Source: Alcaligenes parafaecalis
GTDB taxonomy: Bacteria > Pseudomonadota > Gammaproteobacteria > Burkholderiales > Burkholderiaceae_B
Direction: 5' to 3'
DNA length: 64,000 nucleotides
Assembly: GCF_026344135.1 (NCBI RefSeq)
Contig: NZ_JAPKNA010000002.1
Location: 248,001 to 312,000, forward strand
Shown here: piece after piece, positions 1 to 8,991 of the stretch
Position numbering within the stretch: the first letter of the stretch is position 1
Layout: each line of letters starts with the position of its first letter
Translations under genes and position numbers: made by a program
The notes under the pieces: model-generated
Told to the model about the DNA's origin: nothing
The model's database searches: none
Seen by the model: only the letters and a program-made list of their open reading frames with translations

Positions 1-137
1 ACGCTGCCGGTGGGGGCGCTGCCCAGGAAACCCAGCGATAAAGCCAGAGCCGCCAGCAGCAGGGTCACAGCCAGTACCCAGCGGTTGCGCAATCCGTCGC
101 GCACTTCCTTTTGAATGATGATCAGGACAGGGTTCAT
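1..137 (-). CDS. nosY: NosY, ABC permease for NosZ maturation (partial, 5' end only)
   Basis: Only the first 45 or so codons are inside the window; the gene runs off the left edge. The start is the ATG at 137-135. The N-terminus begins MNPVLIIIQKEVRDGLRNRW and then enters a hydrophobic segment (VLAVTLLLAALALSLGFLG), the usual opening of NosY-type ABC-2 permeases. NosY is the membrane part of the NosDFY complex needed to build the copper-sulfur CuZ centre of nitrous oxide reductase. It starts 3 nt downstream of the nosF stop codon, so it belongs to the same operon. The identity rests partly on position after nosF. Confidence 0.85.
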   Translation of the reverse strand, partial: MNPVLIIIQKEVRDGLRNRWVLAVTLLLAALALSLGFLGSAPTGS

Positions 138-140
138 GGC

Positions 141-1058
141 TTAGTAATCCTCGCGCTTCAAAAAGTGCGCATACAGCTCGTCCAGACCGGGAGACTCCAG
201 CTCCAGATCGCAGAGACCGGGGATGGCATGGGCATCGCGCAGGACCTGAAGTTTCTCGGCTTCGGTGCAGTGACGCTCCAGGCGGTTTGCGGCTATGACC
301 TTCCAGTGCTGCAGCACAGAGTCGGGCATTTGTTCTACGGTCAAGCGGATACGTACTGGCAAGCCAGCGTGCTGGCGCAGTTCGGACAAGGTGCCATCGG
401 CAATTTTGCGTCCCTGTTGCATCACGATGATGCGGTCAGCCAGACGCTCCATCTCCGCCAGAGCGTGAGTGCTGAGCAGAATGGTGGCTCCGGCATCGCG
501 CAGTTCTTGCACGATGTCGTAGAACAGCAGCCGTGAGGCAGGGTCCAGACCGGTTGTCGGTTCATCCAGCAAGAGCACACGGGGTTTGCCCAGCAAGGTT
601 TGGGCCAGTGCCAGCCGTTGGCGCATGCCCTTGGAATAGGTGCCGACGCGTTTGTGAGCTGCTTGGGCAATGCCAACCCGTGCCAGCAAAGCCTGGTTAT
701 CGCTGGTAGGCAAGCCTTTCAGTCGGGCGTAAAAGGCCAATGTTTCGGTGCCGGTCAGGGCAGGGTGCAGTGCGACGGTTTCGGGCAAGTAGCCGATATG
801 GGCGCGCAGTCGGGCAGCCTGGGAGGAGCTGGCATCATGGTCCAGCAGGGTGACCTTGCCTTCATCAGCACGGATCAGGCCCAGAATCAGTTTGATGACT
901 GTGCTTTTGCCCGCGCCATTGTGGCCAGCCAGCACGGTGCACTGGCCGGGGTAAAGCTCAAAGTTCACCGCGTTGGCGGCGCGCTGCTGACCATAGAGCT
1001 TGCTGACGTTGGACAGCGCGACAGGGGCTGGGGCCCGGTGTTTATCGGATGGGGTCAT
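141..1058 (-). CDS. nosF: NosF, ATPase of the NosDFY ABC complex
   Basis: An ABC ATPase of about 305 residues. The Walker A motif is GHNGAGKST, the signature is in YSKGMRQRLALAQ and Walker B is VLLLDEPTTGLDP, all in the right order. Known NosF proteins power NosDFY, which supplies the sulfur/copper assembly for periplasmic NosZ. The frame is open to 1100, but I chose the ATG at 1058 because AAGG sits 6 nt upstream and the protein then starts MTPSDKHRAP, leaving a 17-nt overlap with the end of nosD. The overlap and the 3-nt gap to nosY indicate translational coupling. The C-terminal third, after the ATPase core, is typical of this family. Confidence 0.93.
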   Translation of the reverse strand: MTPSDKHRAPAPVALSNVSKLYGQQRAANAVNFELYPGQCTVLAGHNGAGKSTVIKLILGLIRADEGKVTLLDHDASSSQAARLRAHIGYLPETVALHPALTGTETLAFYARLKGLPTSDNQALLARVGIAQAAHKRVGTYSKGMRQRLALAQTLLGKPRVLLLDEPTTGLDPASRLLFYDIVQELRDAGATILLSTHALAEMERLADRIIVMQQGRKIADGTLSELRQHAGLPVRIRLTVEQMPDSVLQHWKVIAANRLERHCTEAEKLQVLRDAHAIPGLCDLELESPGLDELYAHFLKREDY

Positions 1059-2376
1059 GAGTGGCCTTGTAGCGCTCCCAGACGGGATTGACCGGCGCAC
1101 GCATGAGCGGTGCGCTGTCGATGATTCCGCCGGGCAAAATGGCAGGGAATTGGGTTTGTGCCCAGCGCACGATGGAAACGGCGGGGCTGTTCAACAGTAC
1201 GCGAGCAGAGGGGGCACGCCAGACCAGTTGTTCAATCAGGCCATTGGGGCGATAAGCGGTGTCACCGATGCCATCGCCATTCAGGTCAAAAGCACTGTGA
1301 TCGCTCCAGTAATTGCCCCGGCCTTTGCTGGACCATTCCAGATACCGTGTTCCTACATACTTCACTTGATTCTGATTCTGTATGAAGGCGTTGTCCGTGA
1401 TCTCGTTACCCTCGGAACCGGCGGTGTAATGCACGCCGATCTGGGTGTTCTGAATCAGGTTGTTGCGGATCTGATTGAAGTTGGCGTTATAGAGAAAGAC
1501 GCCTTTTTCTGCACCGTCGACAATATTGTCGGTAATGGTGGATTGCTGGGCTGCATTGAGCATCAAGCCTTGATGCGTGCTGTTGATGCTGATGTTTTCG
1601 CGTACCGTCAGGAACTGCGAAAACATCAGGGCATAGGCAATGTCATTGCCTATGGAAATATTGCTGCTGACCTCGCTATTGTTGGTGTACATGTAGTGCA
1701 CCGCGTAGCGCAGTTGGGTAAAGCGGTTGTGGCTGAAGACATTGTCGCGGCTGGTATTAGAAAAAATGCCGTCGCGTCCCCAGGAAATATCGTTGTGCAA
1801 AATGCGTGAACCTGGGGAGTTCCACAAGGTGACGCCATTGCCGCGTTCATTCAGACGCAGCTCTTTATTGCCCACAATGGTGTTGTTTTGCACCAGCGCG
1901 TTATGTGGCCCCCAGACGTATACCCCCACTAGATTGTCGAGGATGTCGTTTTCTTCAATCAGGGCGTTATGGGCGGGTTTATCCAGGAAGATGCCCGCAT
2001 CCATATCCGGCAAGCTCAAGCCAGAGTTGCTGACCGTGATATGGCGTATTTGCACATTTTCCGCCTGCACCCAAACCGTGCGGCCTTCGCGTTCACCGAC
2101 CAGTACGGCCTGTCGGTCACTGGGGCCTTGAAGGGTTAAAGGCTTGTTCACGATGATGTTGCCCTGATAGCGGCCAGGCGCCAGAACCAGGGTGTCGCCA
2201 GGCTGGGCCGCATCAATCATGGCTTGCAGCGCGCTGTCGGCGGGCACCTGGATCATGGCGGCCTGAGCTGTCAGGCCACTGGCCGCAAGGGCCAGGGCCG
2301 TGAGCCGCTTCAGGGCCAGCCCAAGGGCTGGGCTGGCGCATCGTGCACGGGTGGGGAGTAGGCGGAAAGGCTTCAT
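1042..2376 (-). CDS. nosD: NosD, periplasmic copper-site maturation protein
   Basis: 444 residues with a basic N-terminus and signal peptide ending near TAQA-AMIQVP. After this come repeated right-handed parallel beta-helix (CASH/NosD) repeats rich in N, G and I, such as NALIEENDILDNLVGVYVWG and NNTIVGNKELRLNERGNGV. NosD is the periplasmic partner of NosFY in CuZ biogenesis. It starts 7 nt downstream of the nosZ stop and its end overlaps nosF by 17 nt, the conserved nosZDFY order. Length is normal for the family. Confidence 0.95.
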   Translation of the reverse strand: MKPFRLLPTRARCASPALGLALKRLTALALAASGLTAQAAMIQVPADSALQAMIDAAQPGDTLVLAPGRYQGNIIVNKPLTLQGPSDRQAVLVGEREGRTVWVQAENVQIRHITVSNSGLSLPDMDAGIFLDKPAHNALIEENDILDNLVGVYVWGPHNALVQNNTIVGNKELRLNERGNGVTLWNSPGSRILHNDISWGRDGIFSNTSRDNVFSHNRFTQLRYAVHYMYTNNSEVSSNISIGNDIAYALMFSQFLTVRENISINSTHQGLMLNAAQQSTITDNIVDGAEKGVFLYNANFNQIRNNLIQNTQIGVHYTAGSEGNEITDNAFIQNQNQVKYVGTRYLEWSSKGRGNYWSDHSAFDLNGDGIGDTAYRPNGLIEQLVWRAPSARVLLNSPAVSIVRWAQTQFPAILPGGIIDSAPLMRAPVNPVWERYKATHDPIR

Positions 2377-2383
2377 GTCACCG

Positions 2384-4288
2384 TCAGGCTTTGGGTTTCA
2401 CGTTCATCTGGCCGGACATTTCCATGTGCAAGGCGTGGCAGAACCACTGGCAGTAGTACCAATGCACACCGGGACGCGAGGCTGTGAAAGTCACCGAGCT
2501 GGTCTGCTGTGGGCCAATTTCCATTGCCACGCCGTAGCCGGACAGGGTGAAGCCGTGGGTCAAGTCTTCGATCATCTCCATATTGGTGACCACGACAGTG
2601 ACCTCGTCACCCTGATTGACCTCGAAGCTGGGCACCGAGAACACAGGGGCAACGGCTGTCATGTAGACCCGCACCTTGTTACCGTCGCGGATGACTTTGG
2701 AAGCCCCTTCCAGGGTGACGCCGTCTTTCTCGGCCATCTTCCGTGCCTTGTCCCACCAGGGGTCATCACGGGTCCACACACGCTTGGGTCGTACCTTGTC
2801 GGCTGCAACCAGCAGCATGTCGTGGGGTTCGGCAAAGCTTGGGCCGTCGTGAACCAGCTTCATGACGTCGCCCGAGATGTCGATCAACTGATCGTTCTCT
2901 GGCTTGAGCGGGCCTACGTTCAGGAAACGGTCTTTGGAGAACTTGTTCAGCGACACCAGCCATTTGCCATCGGCCTCTTTGGTCTCGCCCATGGTGGTGT
3001 GGTTGTGGCCAGGCTGGTAGTGCACATCCAGCTTCTGGATGATGGGGTCTACGTCTTTGCCCTGGTAAGCCTCAATGGCTTTGGCCATATTCCACTTCAC
3101 GATCTGGCTGTCGATAAACAGGGTGGTGTAGGCATTGCCGCGACCGTCATAGGCGGTGTGCAGTGGGCCCAGGCCCAGTTGAGGTTCAGCCACTACGCAA
3201 TCGCGCGGTTTGATCTTGTCGGCAAACAAGTCATCCAGGCGGCGTACATCGATCATGGTGACGGTGGGCGAGAGCTTGCCGTTAAAGACCACGTGAATGC
3301 CGTCGGGGCAGGCGTTACAACCGTGTGGGGAGTTAGGCACGGGAATGTAGCGGGTGTAGCGCGAGCCCTTGCGGCCATCCAGCACTTTGACGCCCTGCAT
3401 TTCCTTGAAGTCGCCTTTCTTGACGCCGTCTTCAATCGCCTTCAGGTTGAACACCACGGCCCAGTCCTGCTCGTTGGCGCTCATTTCGCCGACATCCAGG
3501 CCCTTTTCGGAGTTGTAGCAGGTGGAGAACGCGTACTTGCCCTGATAGTCGGCGTCGCAGTTGTCCAAGTTGCCGTCTACGATCACCTGCCAGGCGATTT
3601 CCATGGTGTCGCCATCAATCGCGGTGAACACAGAAAAATAGTTTTCTTTGGGGTTGCCAAAGATGGTGCCGTTGTTAGGCAAGGGGACAATGTGCTCGCC
3701 GTTGCAGAACACATAGCCGGTACGTGGATAGCGCTGTGGACGCAGGCCGTGAATACCGTCGGCATTGGGAATTTCAATGATCTTGTCGCACTTCATGACA
3801 TCGCAGCGCACCCGTGCCACGCGGTTATTGGCTTTGTCATTGATGTAGATGAAGCGGCCGTCGTAGGTCCCGTCGGTAAAGGACATATGAGGGTGGTGAG
3901 CATCACCGTTGGGCAAAATGCCGCCCAGGGAGTCAGCAAAAGCCAGGGTTTCAGGCGTCAGGTTGGCACGCATGATCTGGCGGCTTTCGTTGGTAATCCC
4001 CCAGCCTGTGGCACTACAAATATTGAAAATAGGAATACGCATCAGCTCGCGCATGGACGGCAAGCCCATGATGCGGATTTCGCCGGACTGACCGCCGGAG
4101 TTAAAGGCGTAGTACTGATCCAGTTCGCCCGGCTCGATGTGGGCGTTGAGCCCGTCCGGTGCTTTTTTGGTATCCGCCAAGGCGTTGCCAATGTGGGTGG
4201 CGCTGACCACCGCAGCGCCGGATAAGGCGGCGGTACCTAGAAAGGCACGGCGGCTCAAACCCTGTTTATCCTGCTTGTTCTCGGACAT
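2384..4288 (-). CDS. nosZ: NosZ, nitrous oxide reductase (clade I, Tat-exported)
   Basis: 634 residues; reduces N2O to N2 in the periplasm. The start is the ATG at 4288, preceded by AGGAAG at a good distance; upstream in-frame codons have no homologous character. The N-terminus has a Tat signal (LSRRAFLGTAALSG), which marks clade I NosZ. A seven-bladed propeller with His-rich CuZ ligands follows (DAHHPHM, GIHGLRP, SPHGCNACPDG, GHNHTTMGE, EPHD). The C-terminal cupredoxin domain ends in the CuA motif CQWFCHALHMEM. All recognisable copper ligands appear present, so the enzyme should be functional. The gap to nosR is 61 nt. Confidence 0.97.
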   Translation of the reverse strand: MSENKQDKQGLSRRAFLGTAALSGAAVVSATHIGNALADTKKAPDGLNAHIEPGELDQYYAFNSGGQSGEIRIMGLPSMRELMRIPIFNICSATGWGITNESRQIMRANLTPETLAFADSLGGILPNGDAHHPHMSFTDGTYDGRFIYINDKANNRVARVRCDVMKCDKIIEIPNADGIHGLRPQRYPRTGYVFCNGEHIVPLPNNGTIFGNPKENYFSVFTAIDGDTMEIAWQVIVDGNLDNCDADYQGKYAFSTCYNSEKGLDVGEMSANEQDWAVVFNLKAIEDGVKKGDFKEMQGVKVLDGRKGSRYTRYIPVPNSPHGCNACPDGIHVVFNGKLSPTVTMIDVRRLDDLFADKIKPRDCVVAEPQLGLGPLHTAYDGRGNAYTTLFIDSQIVKWNMAKAIEAYQGKDVDPIIQKLDVHYQPGHNHTTMGETKEADGKWLVSLNKFSKDRFLNVGPLKPENDQLIDISGDVMKLVHDGPSFAEPHDMLLVAADKVRPKRVWTRDDPWWDKARKMAEKDGVTLEGASKVIRDGNKVRVYMTAVAPVFSVPSFEVNQGDEVTVVVTNMEMIEDLTHGFTLSGYGVAMEIGPQQTSSVTFTASRPGVHWYYCQWFCHALHMEMSGQMNVKPKA

Positions 4289-4349
4289 GGTGTGATCTTC
4301 CTTTTTGTGATGACGTGGCCGACTGGCGCTGGGTGTGCGCCCAGCCGTC

Positions 4350-6611
4350 TCACGGCGTGGCTGGCGTGGAATCGGAACTATCAAGGCTGCGTGGACGCAC
4401 GGTAGGGCGTGGAGCAGCATCGTCTTGCAGCGTGCTGGCAACGGCGACCGGGGCCGCTTTACCGCGTTTGCGTTTGGCGATCTTTTGAATCAGGTGCGGG
4501 CATTTTTTCTCGTGGTGATACAGCATCTGGCAGTTCAGGCACTGGATACATTCGTTAGGGTTGATTGGCCCTTCGGGCTCAATGGCCTGTACGGGACAGT
4601 CGGTGGCACAGCGCTGACAGGGGTCGCCGCACATGGGGTAGCGACGCAGCCAATCAAAAATGCGCAGGCGGGCGGGAATGGCCAGGGCGGCACCCAGGGC
4701 ACAGAGATAGCGGCAGTAAAAACGCTCGATAAACAGGCTCGCAATCAGGAGCAGCACAGCGAAAATCGTGAACGGCCAGTCGCGAATGAATTTCAGGATG
4801 ATGGCGGTCTTGAAGGGCTCCACTTCAGCCATCTTTTCAGCCACAGCCATGTCGTACAGAGCGAAGCCAAAAAGCAAAATGAAGAGGACGTACTTGATGG
4901 CAACCAGCCGTTTATGCGCGCTGTAGGCGACCTTGATCTGGGGAATACGCAGGAAGCGTGCCAGCTTGTTGGCCAGTTCCTGCAAGGCCCCAAAGGGACA
5001 GAGCCAGCCACAGAAAGCGCCACGATTCCAGAAAATCAGAGAGATGGCGGTGGCGATCCACAGGATGAACACCAAGGGGTCCATCAGGAAGTATTCCCAA
5101 CGGAAGTCGGTACGCAGGGCGTGGGAGAAGGTGAGTACGTTGACGACTGAAAGTTGAGCCGAGGCATACCAGCCAATCCAGACCAGGGAGAACAGCAGAA
5201 AGCCGATACGAAAGCGTCGGTAGAACACTTCGTGCTTGGTCAGCGTGTCCTGGAAGAAGAAGACTCCGCCCAAGGTCAGCAAAGACACCAGCAGCACGGC
5301 AATTTGTACTTTCTTGCCAGCCCAGATTTGCTTGTACAGGGGAGCACTGGCTGTTTCCAGGTCGTCTGGTTCTGCAAGTTCAGCAGCGGGGGCGGGCGTT
5401 GCAGCAGGAGGCGCAGTCAAATAGGCCTCGGGCAATTGGTAGTTCAGGTTCAGCGTTACAAAGGCTTTGTCTTTGACACTCAGGACGCGCTGTACCAGTA
5501 ATTGCAGTCGCCAGGGTTGGACAGGGTCAAAGGTGGCAGTAGCGGGGATCTTGAACAGGCCGGCTTCTTTGAAGTCGGGCGCATTGGCCGCTTTGACGCC
5601 GGGCAAACGCTGATGGTCCAGATCGGTGAAGTGAAAGCTGTCCAGATCCTGGATGACTTCAATGCGGTCGAAAATCCCGCCGCGTACATAGCCCGAACCT
5701 TTGAAGGAATACAGGCCATTGCCGACAATCAGCATGGCTTGCTGACCGGGTTTCAACTCTTGCTGCAGATAGTTGTAGTCAGATTCACCCAGCAGGCTTT
5801 GTCCGATACTGGGTACGCTGACCAGGGCTGCGTACAGATCAATAAAGGTATCTTCTGGGGCGCCGTCCTGGGGATGGGCGGCGGCTTCTGTGCGACCACT
5901 ATCCACAAAGGCCTGGTTGATATCGGCCACGCTGACATGCAGGCGTTGGATGGCACCGCTTTGGATCAGCTCGTCCCAACTGGAAATGCTGTGATTGCTG
6001 GTATCGATGCTGCGCTTGACCGCTGCTTGTGCCGTAGCCGGGGCGGCCGCTTGGCCTATGCCTTCTTGCCGCGCCACCAACTGGGAGGAGCGCATGATGC
6101 TGTCGCCCACCACCATCAAGGTCACAGTGGCACCACTGATGATGTCAACGGGAGGAGGGGCACCGGGTTTAGGCCGGTTCTTGACGTAGTTCTGGCCGAC
6201 ATAACCTTGGATGAAGGCATCGACGCGGGACTCTGGAATACCAATCAACACGATAGGTTCATGGTGTTCCAGCAGCTTGGCAGCCAGGATGCTGCCATCC
6301 ATGCTCATGGCTACCAGAGTGTCGATGGGAAAGCTGGAATAACCGCGTGTGTTGACGATGTCAGTCGTGACATACACGTACCCCAGTTGCTCCTGGTCCT
6401 TGAAGACCTTGGCAACGGGTAGCGTGCCTGAGGGCTCGCTGGTATGGGTGGCGGTCGGGTAAATCTCGTTGAGGGCAATGTCCGGGAGGAAGTGGGCAAT
6501 GCGAGAAGTAGAGTGTGCTGAAGTGCTGCTTAAACAGGCCGCGAGTATAAAAAGCAGGAGCCAGAGAGTACGCAACTGCACATGCCGGGCCAAGCGATTG
6601 AGGGACGTCAT
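4350..6611 (-). CDS. nosR: NosR, membrane flavo-iron-sulfur protein for N2O reduction
   Basis: 753 residues. A signal/TM segment (LWLLLFILAACLSS) leads to a periplasmic FMN-binding domain; the likely covalent flavin site is in IISGATVTLM. This is followed by several membrane helices with the two cysteine motifs GAFCGWLCPFGA and RYLCALGAAL. The C-terminal cytoplasmic part has two 4Fe-4S clusters (CGDPCQRCATDCP and CIQCLNCQMLYHHEKKCPH). NosR is needed for nos expression and for electron delivery to NosZ. It is the first gene of the nosRZDFY operon. The ATG at 6611 follows an AGGTGG-like ribosome site. Confidence 0.96.
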   Translation of the reverse strand: MTSLNRLARHVQLRTLWLLLFILAACLSSTSAHSTSRIAHFLPDIALNEIYPTATHTSEPSGTLPVAKVFKDQEQLGYVYVTTDIVNTRGYSSFPIDTLVAMSMDGSILAAKLLEHHEPIVLIGIPESRVDAFIQGYVGQNYVKNRPKPGAPPPVDIISGATVTLMVVGDSIMRSSQLVARQEGIGQAAAPATAQAAVKRSIDTSNHSISSWDELIQSGAIQRLHVSVADINQAFVDSGRTEAAAHPQDGAPEDTFIDLYAALVSVPSIGQSLLGESDYNYLQQELKPGQQAMLIVGNGLYSFKGSGYVRGGIFDRIEVIQDLDSFHFTDLDHQRLPGVKAANAPDFKEAGLFKIPATATFDPVQPWRLQLLVQRVLSVKDKAFVTLNLNYQLPEAYLTAPPAATPAPAAELAEPDDLETASAPLYKQIWAGKKVQIAVLLVSLLTLGGVFFFQDTLTKHEVFYRRFRIGFLLFSLVWIGWYASAQLSVVNVLTFSHALRTDFRWEYFLMDPLVFILWIATAISLIFWNRGAFCGWLCPFGALQELANKLARFLRIPQIKVAYSAHKRLVAIKYVLFILLFGFALYDMAVAEKMAEVEPFKTAIILKFIRDWPFTIFAVLLLIASLFIERFYCRYLCALGAALAIPARLRIFDWLRRYPMCGDPCQRCATDCPVQAIEPEGPINPNECIQCLNCQMLYHHEKKCPHLIQKIAKRKRGKAAPVAVASTLQDDAAPRPTVRPRSLDSSDSTPATP

Positions 6612-6670
6612 TTCTTACCACCTGCAACAAGATTCTTGCGAGATGGTAGGGGTTACCCTTTGTTTACTCT

Positions 6671-6699
6671 TTGTGTCAGAGCAAGGACAGATTCTGACA
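6671..6699 (-). promoter_or_regulatory. Candidate Fnr/Dnr-type site and inverted repeat upstream of nosR
   Basis: TTGTGTCAGAGCAA at 6671-6684 has the TTG-N8-CAA frame of a degenerate Fnr/Dnr box, roughly 60 bp upstream of the nosR start. Overlapping it is a perfect heptamer inverted repeat, TGTCAGA at 6674-6680 and TCTGACA at 6693-6699. nos operons are normally controlled by Fnr-family NO or O2 sensors, so one of these may be the operator. No clear -10 element was assigned. Confidence 0.35.
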
Positions 6700-6792
6700 A
6701 GGGTGCGCGCGGGCGTGTGTCAGCGTGTCACAACCCTGTTCACGACAGTGCGGACTGGCTTGGATGGCGGGCGGTGCCCTGCGAAGGGATGA

Positions 6793-7887
6793 TTAGTGAT
6801 GTTGCTGTAAATATTTCAGCACCGCATCGGCATCGCCTTGGAAGACGACTCGCTCTGCTTTTTGTTCGCGCTGATAGCTGTACATGGGGTCGTAGTATTG
6901 CGTCAGCAGCCCCCCAATCCAGTCGCGGTGCCCGTCCAGCGCACCACTGCGTTCTTGCTCCTGCAAGGCCTCGTCCATGATGGCTGACAAATGCTGGTAG
7001 CGTTGATGGCCCAATCGCTTGGTGATGCGACTCAGGCTTTGACGTAGCTGTTCTGCAAAGAGGACAAAGCCGGTTTGCGGGCCGTGCTGTGCTGTGAATT
7101 CAGCGTGCAGATTCTGGACGTAGTCGCGCACGATGCGCGTAATGCGGTTTTCCAGGCTGTCCTCCAGCCAGATGATGGGCCATTGCTGCATCCCTCGATA
7201 CAGGCCTAGCGGCAAGCTGCAACGGCCTATGGTCTGGCTTTCATCTTCCAGCACAAAGCTTTGATGGCCTTGTGCAGATTTTTTGAGCAGGGTGACGGAC
7301 AGACGATGCTCGAAGTCGATCTGGCTGGGCTGCTCGGTGGCATGTTTGCCAAAACTGGAACCACGATGATGAGCGTAGCCCTCCAGATCCAGGCTGTGCT
7401 CCAGTTGCTGCAACACATCGGTTTTGCCCGTGCCTGTCATGCCGCCCAGAACCTGAAAGCGGGCGCTGCTGACAGTCTGCTCCAGATTGTTCAATAAAAA
7501 GCCGCGCATGGCTTTATAGCCGCCCACCACACGAGGATAGTGAATGCCTGCCTCTTCGCGCAGCCAGGTTTGTGTGATCTGGGAGCGCAGGCCGCCTCGA
7601 AAACAATACAGATAGCCGTCGGGGTGTGCTTGTGTAAATTGTGCCCAGGCTTGCAGGCGCTCTGCCTTGATCTGGCCGCTGACCAGTTTGTTGCCTAGTG
7701 CAATGGCAGCGTCCTGACCGTGCTGCTTGTAGCAGATACCCACCTGATGCCGCTCTTCATCGTTCATCAGTGGCAGGTTCAAGGCACCAGGAAAGGCCCC
7801 TTTACTGAATTCGATGGGAGCGCGAGCGTCCATCAAAGGCACATCGTTCAGGAACAGCTCGCGGTAATGGTGGGTATCAGGGCGCAT
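6793..7887 (-). CDS. mnmH: MnmH/SelU, tRNA 2-selenouridine synthase
   Basis: About 364 residues. The N-terminal rhodanese domain carries the catalytic cysteine in YCFRGGLRSQ. The C-terminal P-loop domain has GGMTGTGKTDVL. The enzyme converts 2-thiouridine (or its geranylated form) to 2-selenouridine at wobble position 34 of certain tRNAs, using selenophosphate from SelD. The ATG at 7887 shares one base with the selD TGA stop (TGATG), so the two are translationally coupled. This gives the cell a second use of selenium besides selenocysteine. Confidence 0.94.
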   Translation of the reverse strand: MRPDTHHYRELFLNDVPLMDARAPIEFSKGAFPGALNLPLMNDEERHQVGICYKQHGQDAAIALGNKLVSGQIKAERLQAWAQFTQAHPDGYLYCFRGGLRSQITQTWLREEAGIHYPRVVGGYKAMRGFLLNNLEQTVSSARFQVLGGMTGTGKTDVLQQLEHSLDLEGYAHHRGSSFGKHATEQPSQIDFEHRLSVTLLKKSAQGHQSFVLEDESQTIGRCSLPLGLYRGMQQWPIIWLEDSLENRITRIVRDYVQNLHAEFTAQHGPQTGFVLFAEQLRQSLSRITKRLGHQRYQHLSAIMDEALQEQERSGALDGHRDWIGGLLTQYYDPMYSYQREQKAERVVFQGDADAVLKYLQQHH

Positions 7888-8921
7888 CAAGCGATTTCGA
7901 CGGCGTGGGTTTTGGCGGGGATAAATTCCCCGATGGCTTCCAGCTTCAGGCCCAGCTCGGCAGCGGTGGACAGGAACTCGGCCGTGGCAGAAGGTTCAAC
8001 CGCCACCAGCAAACCACCGCTGGTTTGTGGGTCGCACAGGATATTGATTTGTTCCTGGCTGATGGGAGCGATGCGGTGGCCGTAGCTGTCAAAGTTACGT
8101 TGTGTGCCACCGGGCACGCAGCCCTGTTCCAAGTAGTATTCGATGCCGGGCAGCAGGGGGACGCGGTCCAGATTCAGGCGAGCCGTCAGGCCGCTGCCAT
8201 CGGCCATTTCGATCAAGTGGCCCAGCAGACCAAAGCCGGTCACATCCGTCATGGCTTTGACGCCGGATAGTTGTGCAAAGCGGCTGCCGGGGGTGTTCAA
8301 GGTACACATCCAGTCGCGTGCCAGGTTTTGATCTTCCGGGCGCAGCTTGGCTTTTTTCTCTGCCGTCGTCAGCACGCCTATGCCCAAAGGCTTGGTCAGA
8401 TAGAGCTGGCAACCCTCGGTCGCGGTGTCGTTGCGTTTTAACTGGCCTTTATTGACCATGCCAGTGACGGCCAGGCCAAAAATAGGTTCGGGCGCATCAA
8501 TAGAATGGCCGCCTGCCAATGTAATACCGGCTGCATCGCAGGCCGCACGCCCACCACGCACCACTTCGCGGGCGACTTCGGGGGAGAGCACATTGATAGG
8601 CCAACCCAAAATCGCAATCGCCATGATGGGCTTGCCGCCCATGGCGTAGATATCGCTGATGGCGTTGGTCGCGGCAATGCGTCCAAAGTCGTAGGGGTCG
8701 TCCACGATGGGCATGAAAAAGTCTGTGGTCGAGACTACGCCACGTTCTTCATCAATGCCGTAGACAGCCGCATCGTCACGCGAGGTATTGCCGACCCACA
8801 GGTTCGGGTCCAGATTCTGGGCACCGCTGCCCGCCAGGATAATGTCCAGTACCTTGGGGGAAATCTTGCAGCCGCAACCGGCTCCATGACTGTATTGGGT
8901 CAGACGAATGGGAGTATCCAT
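7887..8921 (-). CDS. selD: SelD, selenophosphate synthetase (Cys form)
   Basis: 344 residues from the ATG at 8921; an upstream in-frame GTG at 8927 is also possible. Neither has a strong ribosome site. The N-terminal active loop SHGAGCGCKISPKVLD carries Cys where some homologues have Sec, followed by the conserved Lys. SelD makes selenophosphate from selenide and ATP for both SelA (Sec-tRNA) and MnmH. The gene is physically separate from selA-selB at 16-19.5 kb but in the same orientation. The AIR-synthase-like domains (GHSIDAPEPIFGLAVTG, MTDVTGFGLLGH) are intact. Confidence 0.96.
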   Translation of the reverse strand: MDTPIRLTQYSHGAGCGCKISPKVLDIILAGSGAQNLDPNLWVGNTSRDDAAVYGIDEERGVVSTTDFFMPIVDDPYDFGRIAATNAISDIYAMGGKPIMAIAILGWPINVLSPEVAREVVRGGRAACDAAGITLAGGHSIDAPEPIFGLAVTGMVNKGQLKRNDTATEGCQLYLTKPLGIGVLTTAEKKAKLRPEDQNLARDWMCTLNTPGSRFAQLSGVKAMTDVTGFGLLGHLIEMADGSGLTARLNLDRVPLLPGIEYYLEQGCVPGGTQRNFDSYGHRIAPISQEQINILCDPQTSGGLLVAVEPSATAEFLSTAAELGLKLEAIGEFIPAKTHAVEIA

Positions 8922-8991
8922 GAGCACGCACCGCGAAATAGGTTGAAGTTGAAATGATACTAAATTGCTTTTTGTCCCAGCAGGCTTTTAC

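Noticed and set aside
2300..4225. Long plus-strand open frame (641 codons) opposite nosZ
   Set aside because: It is the complement of a well-supported nosZ; no signal, domain or ribosome site of its own.
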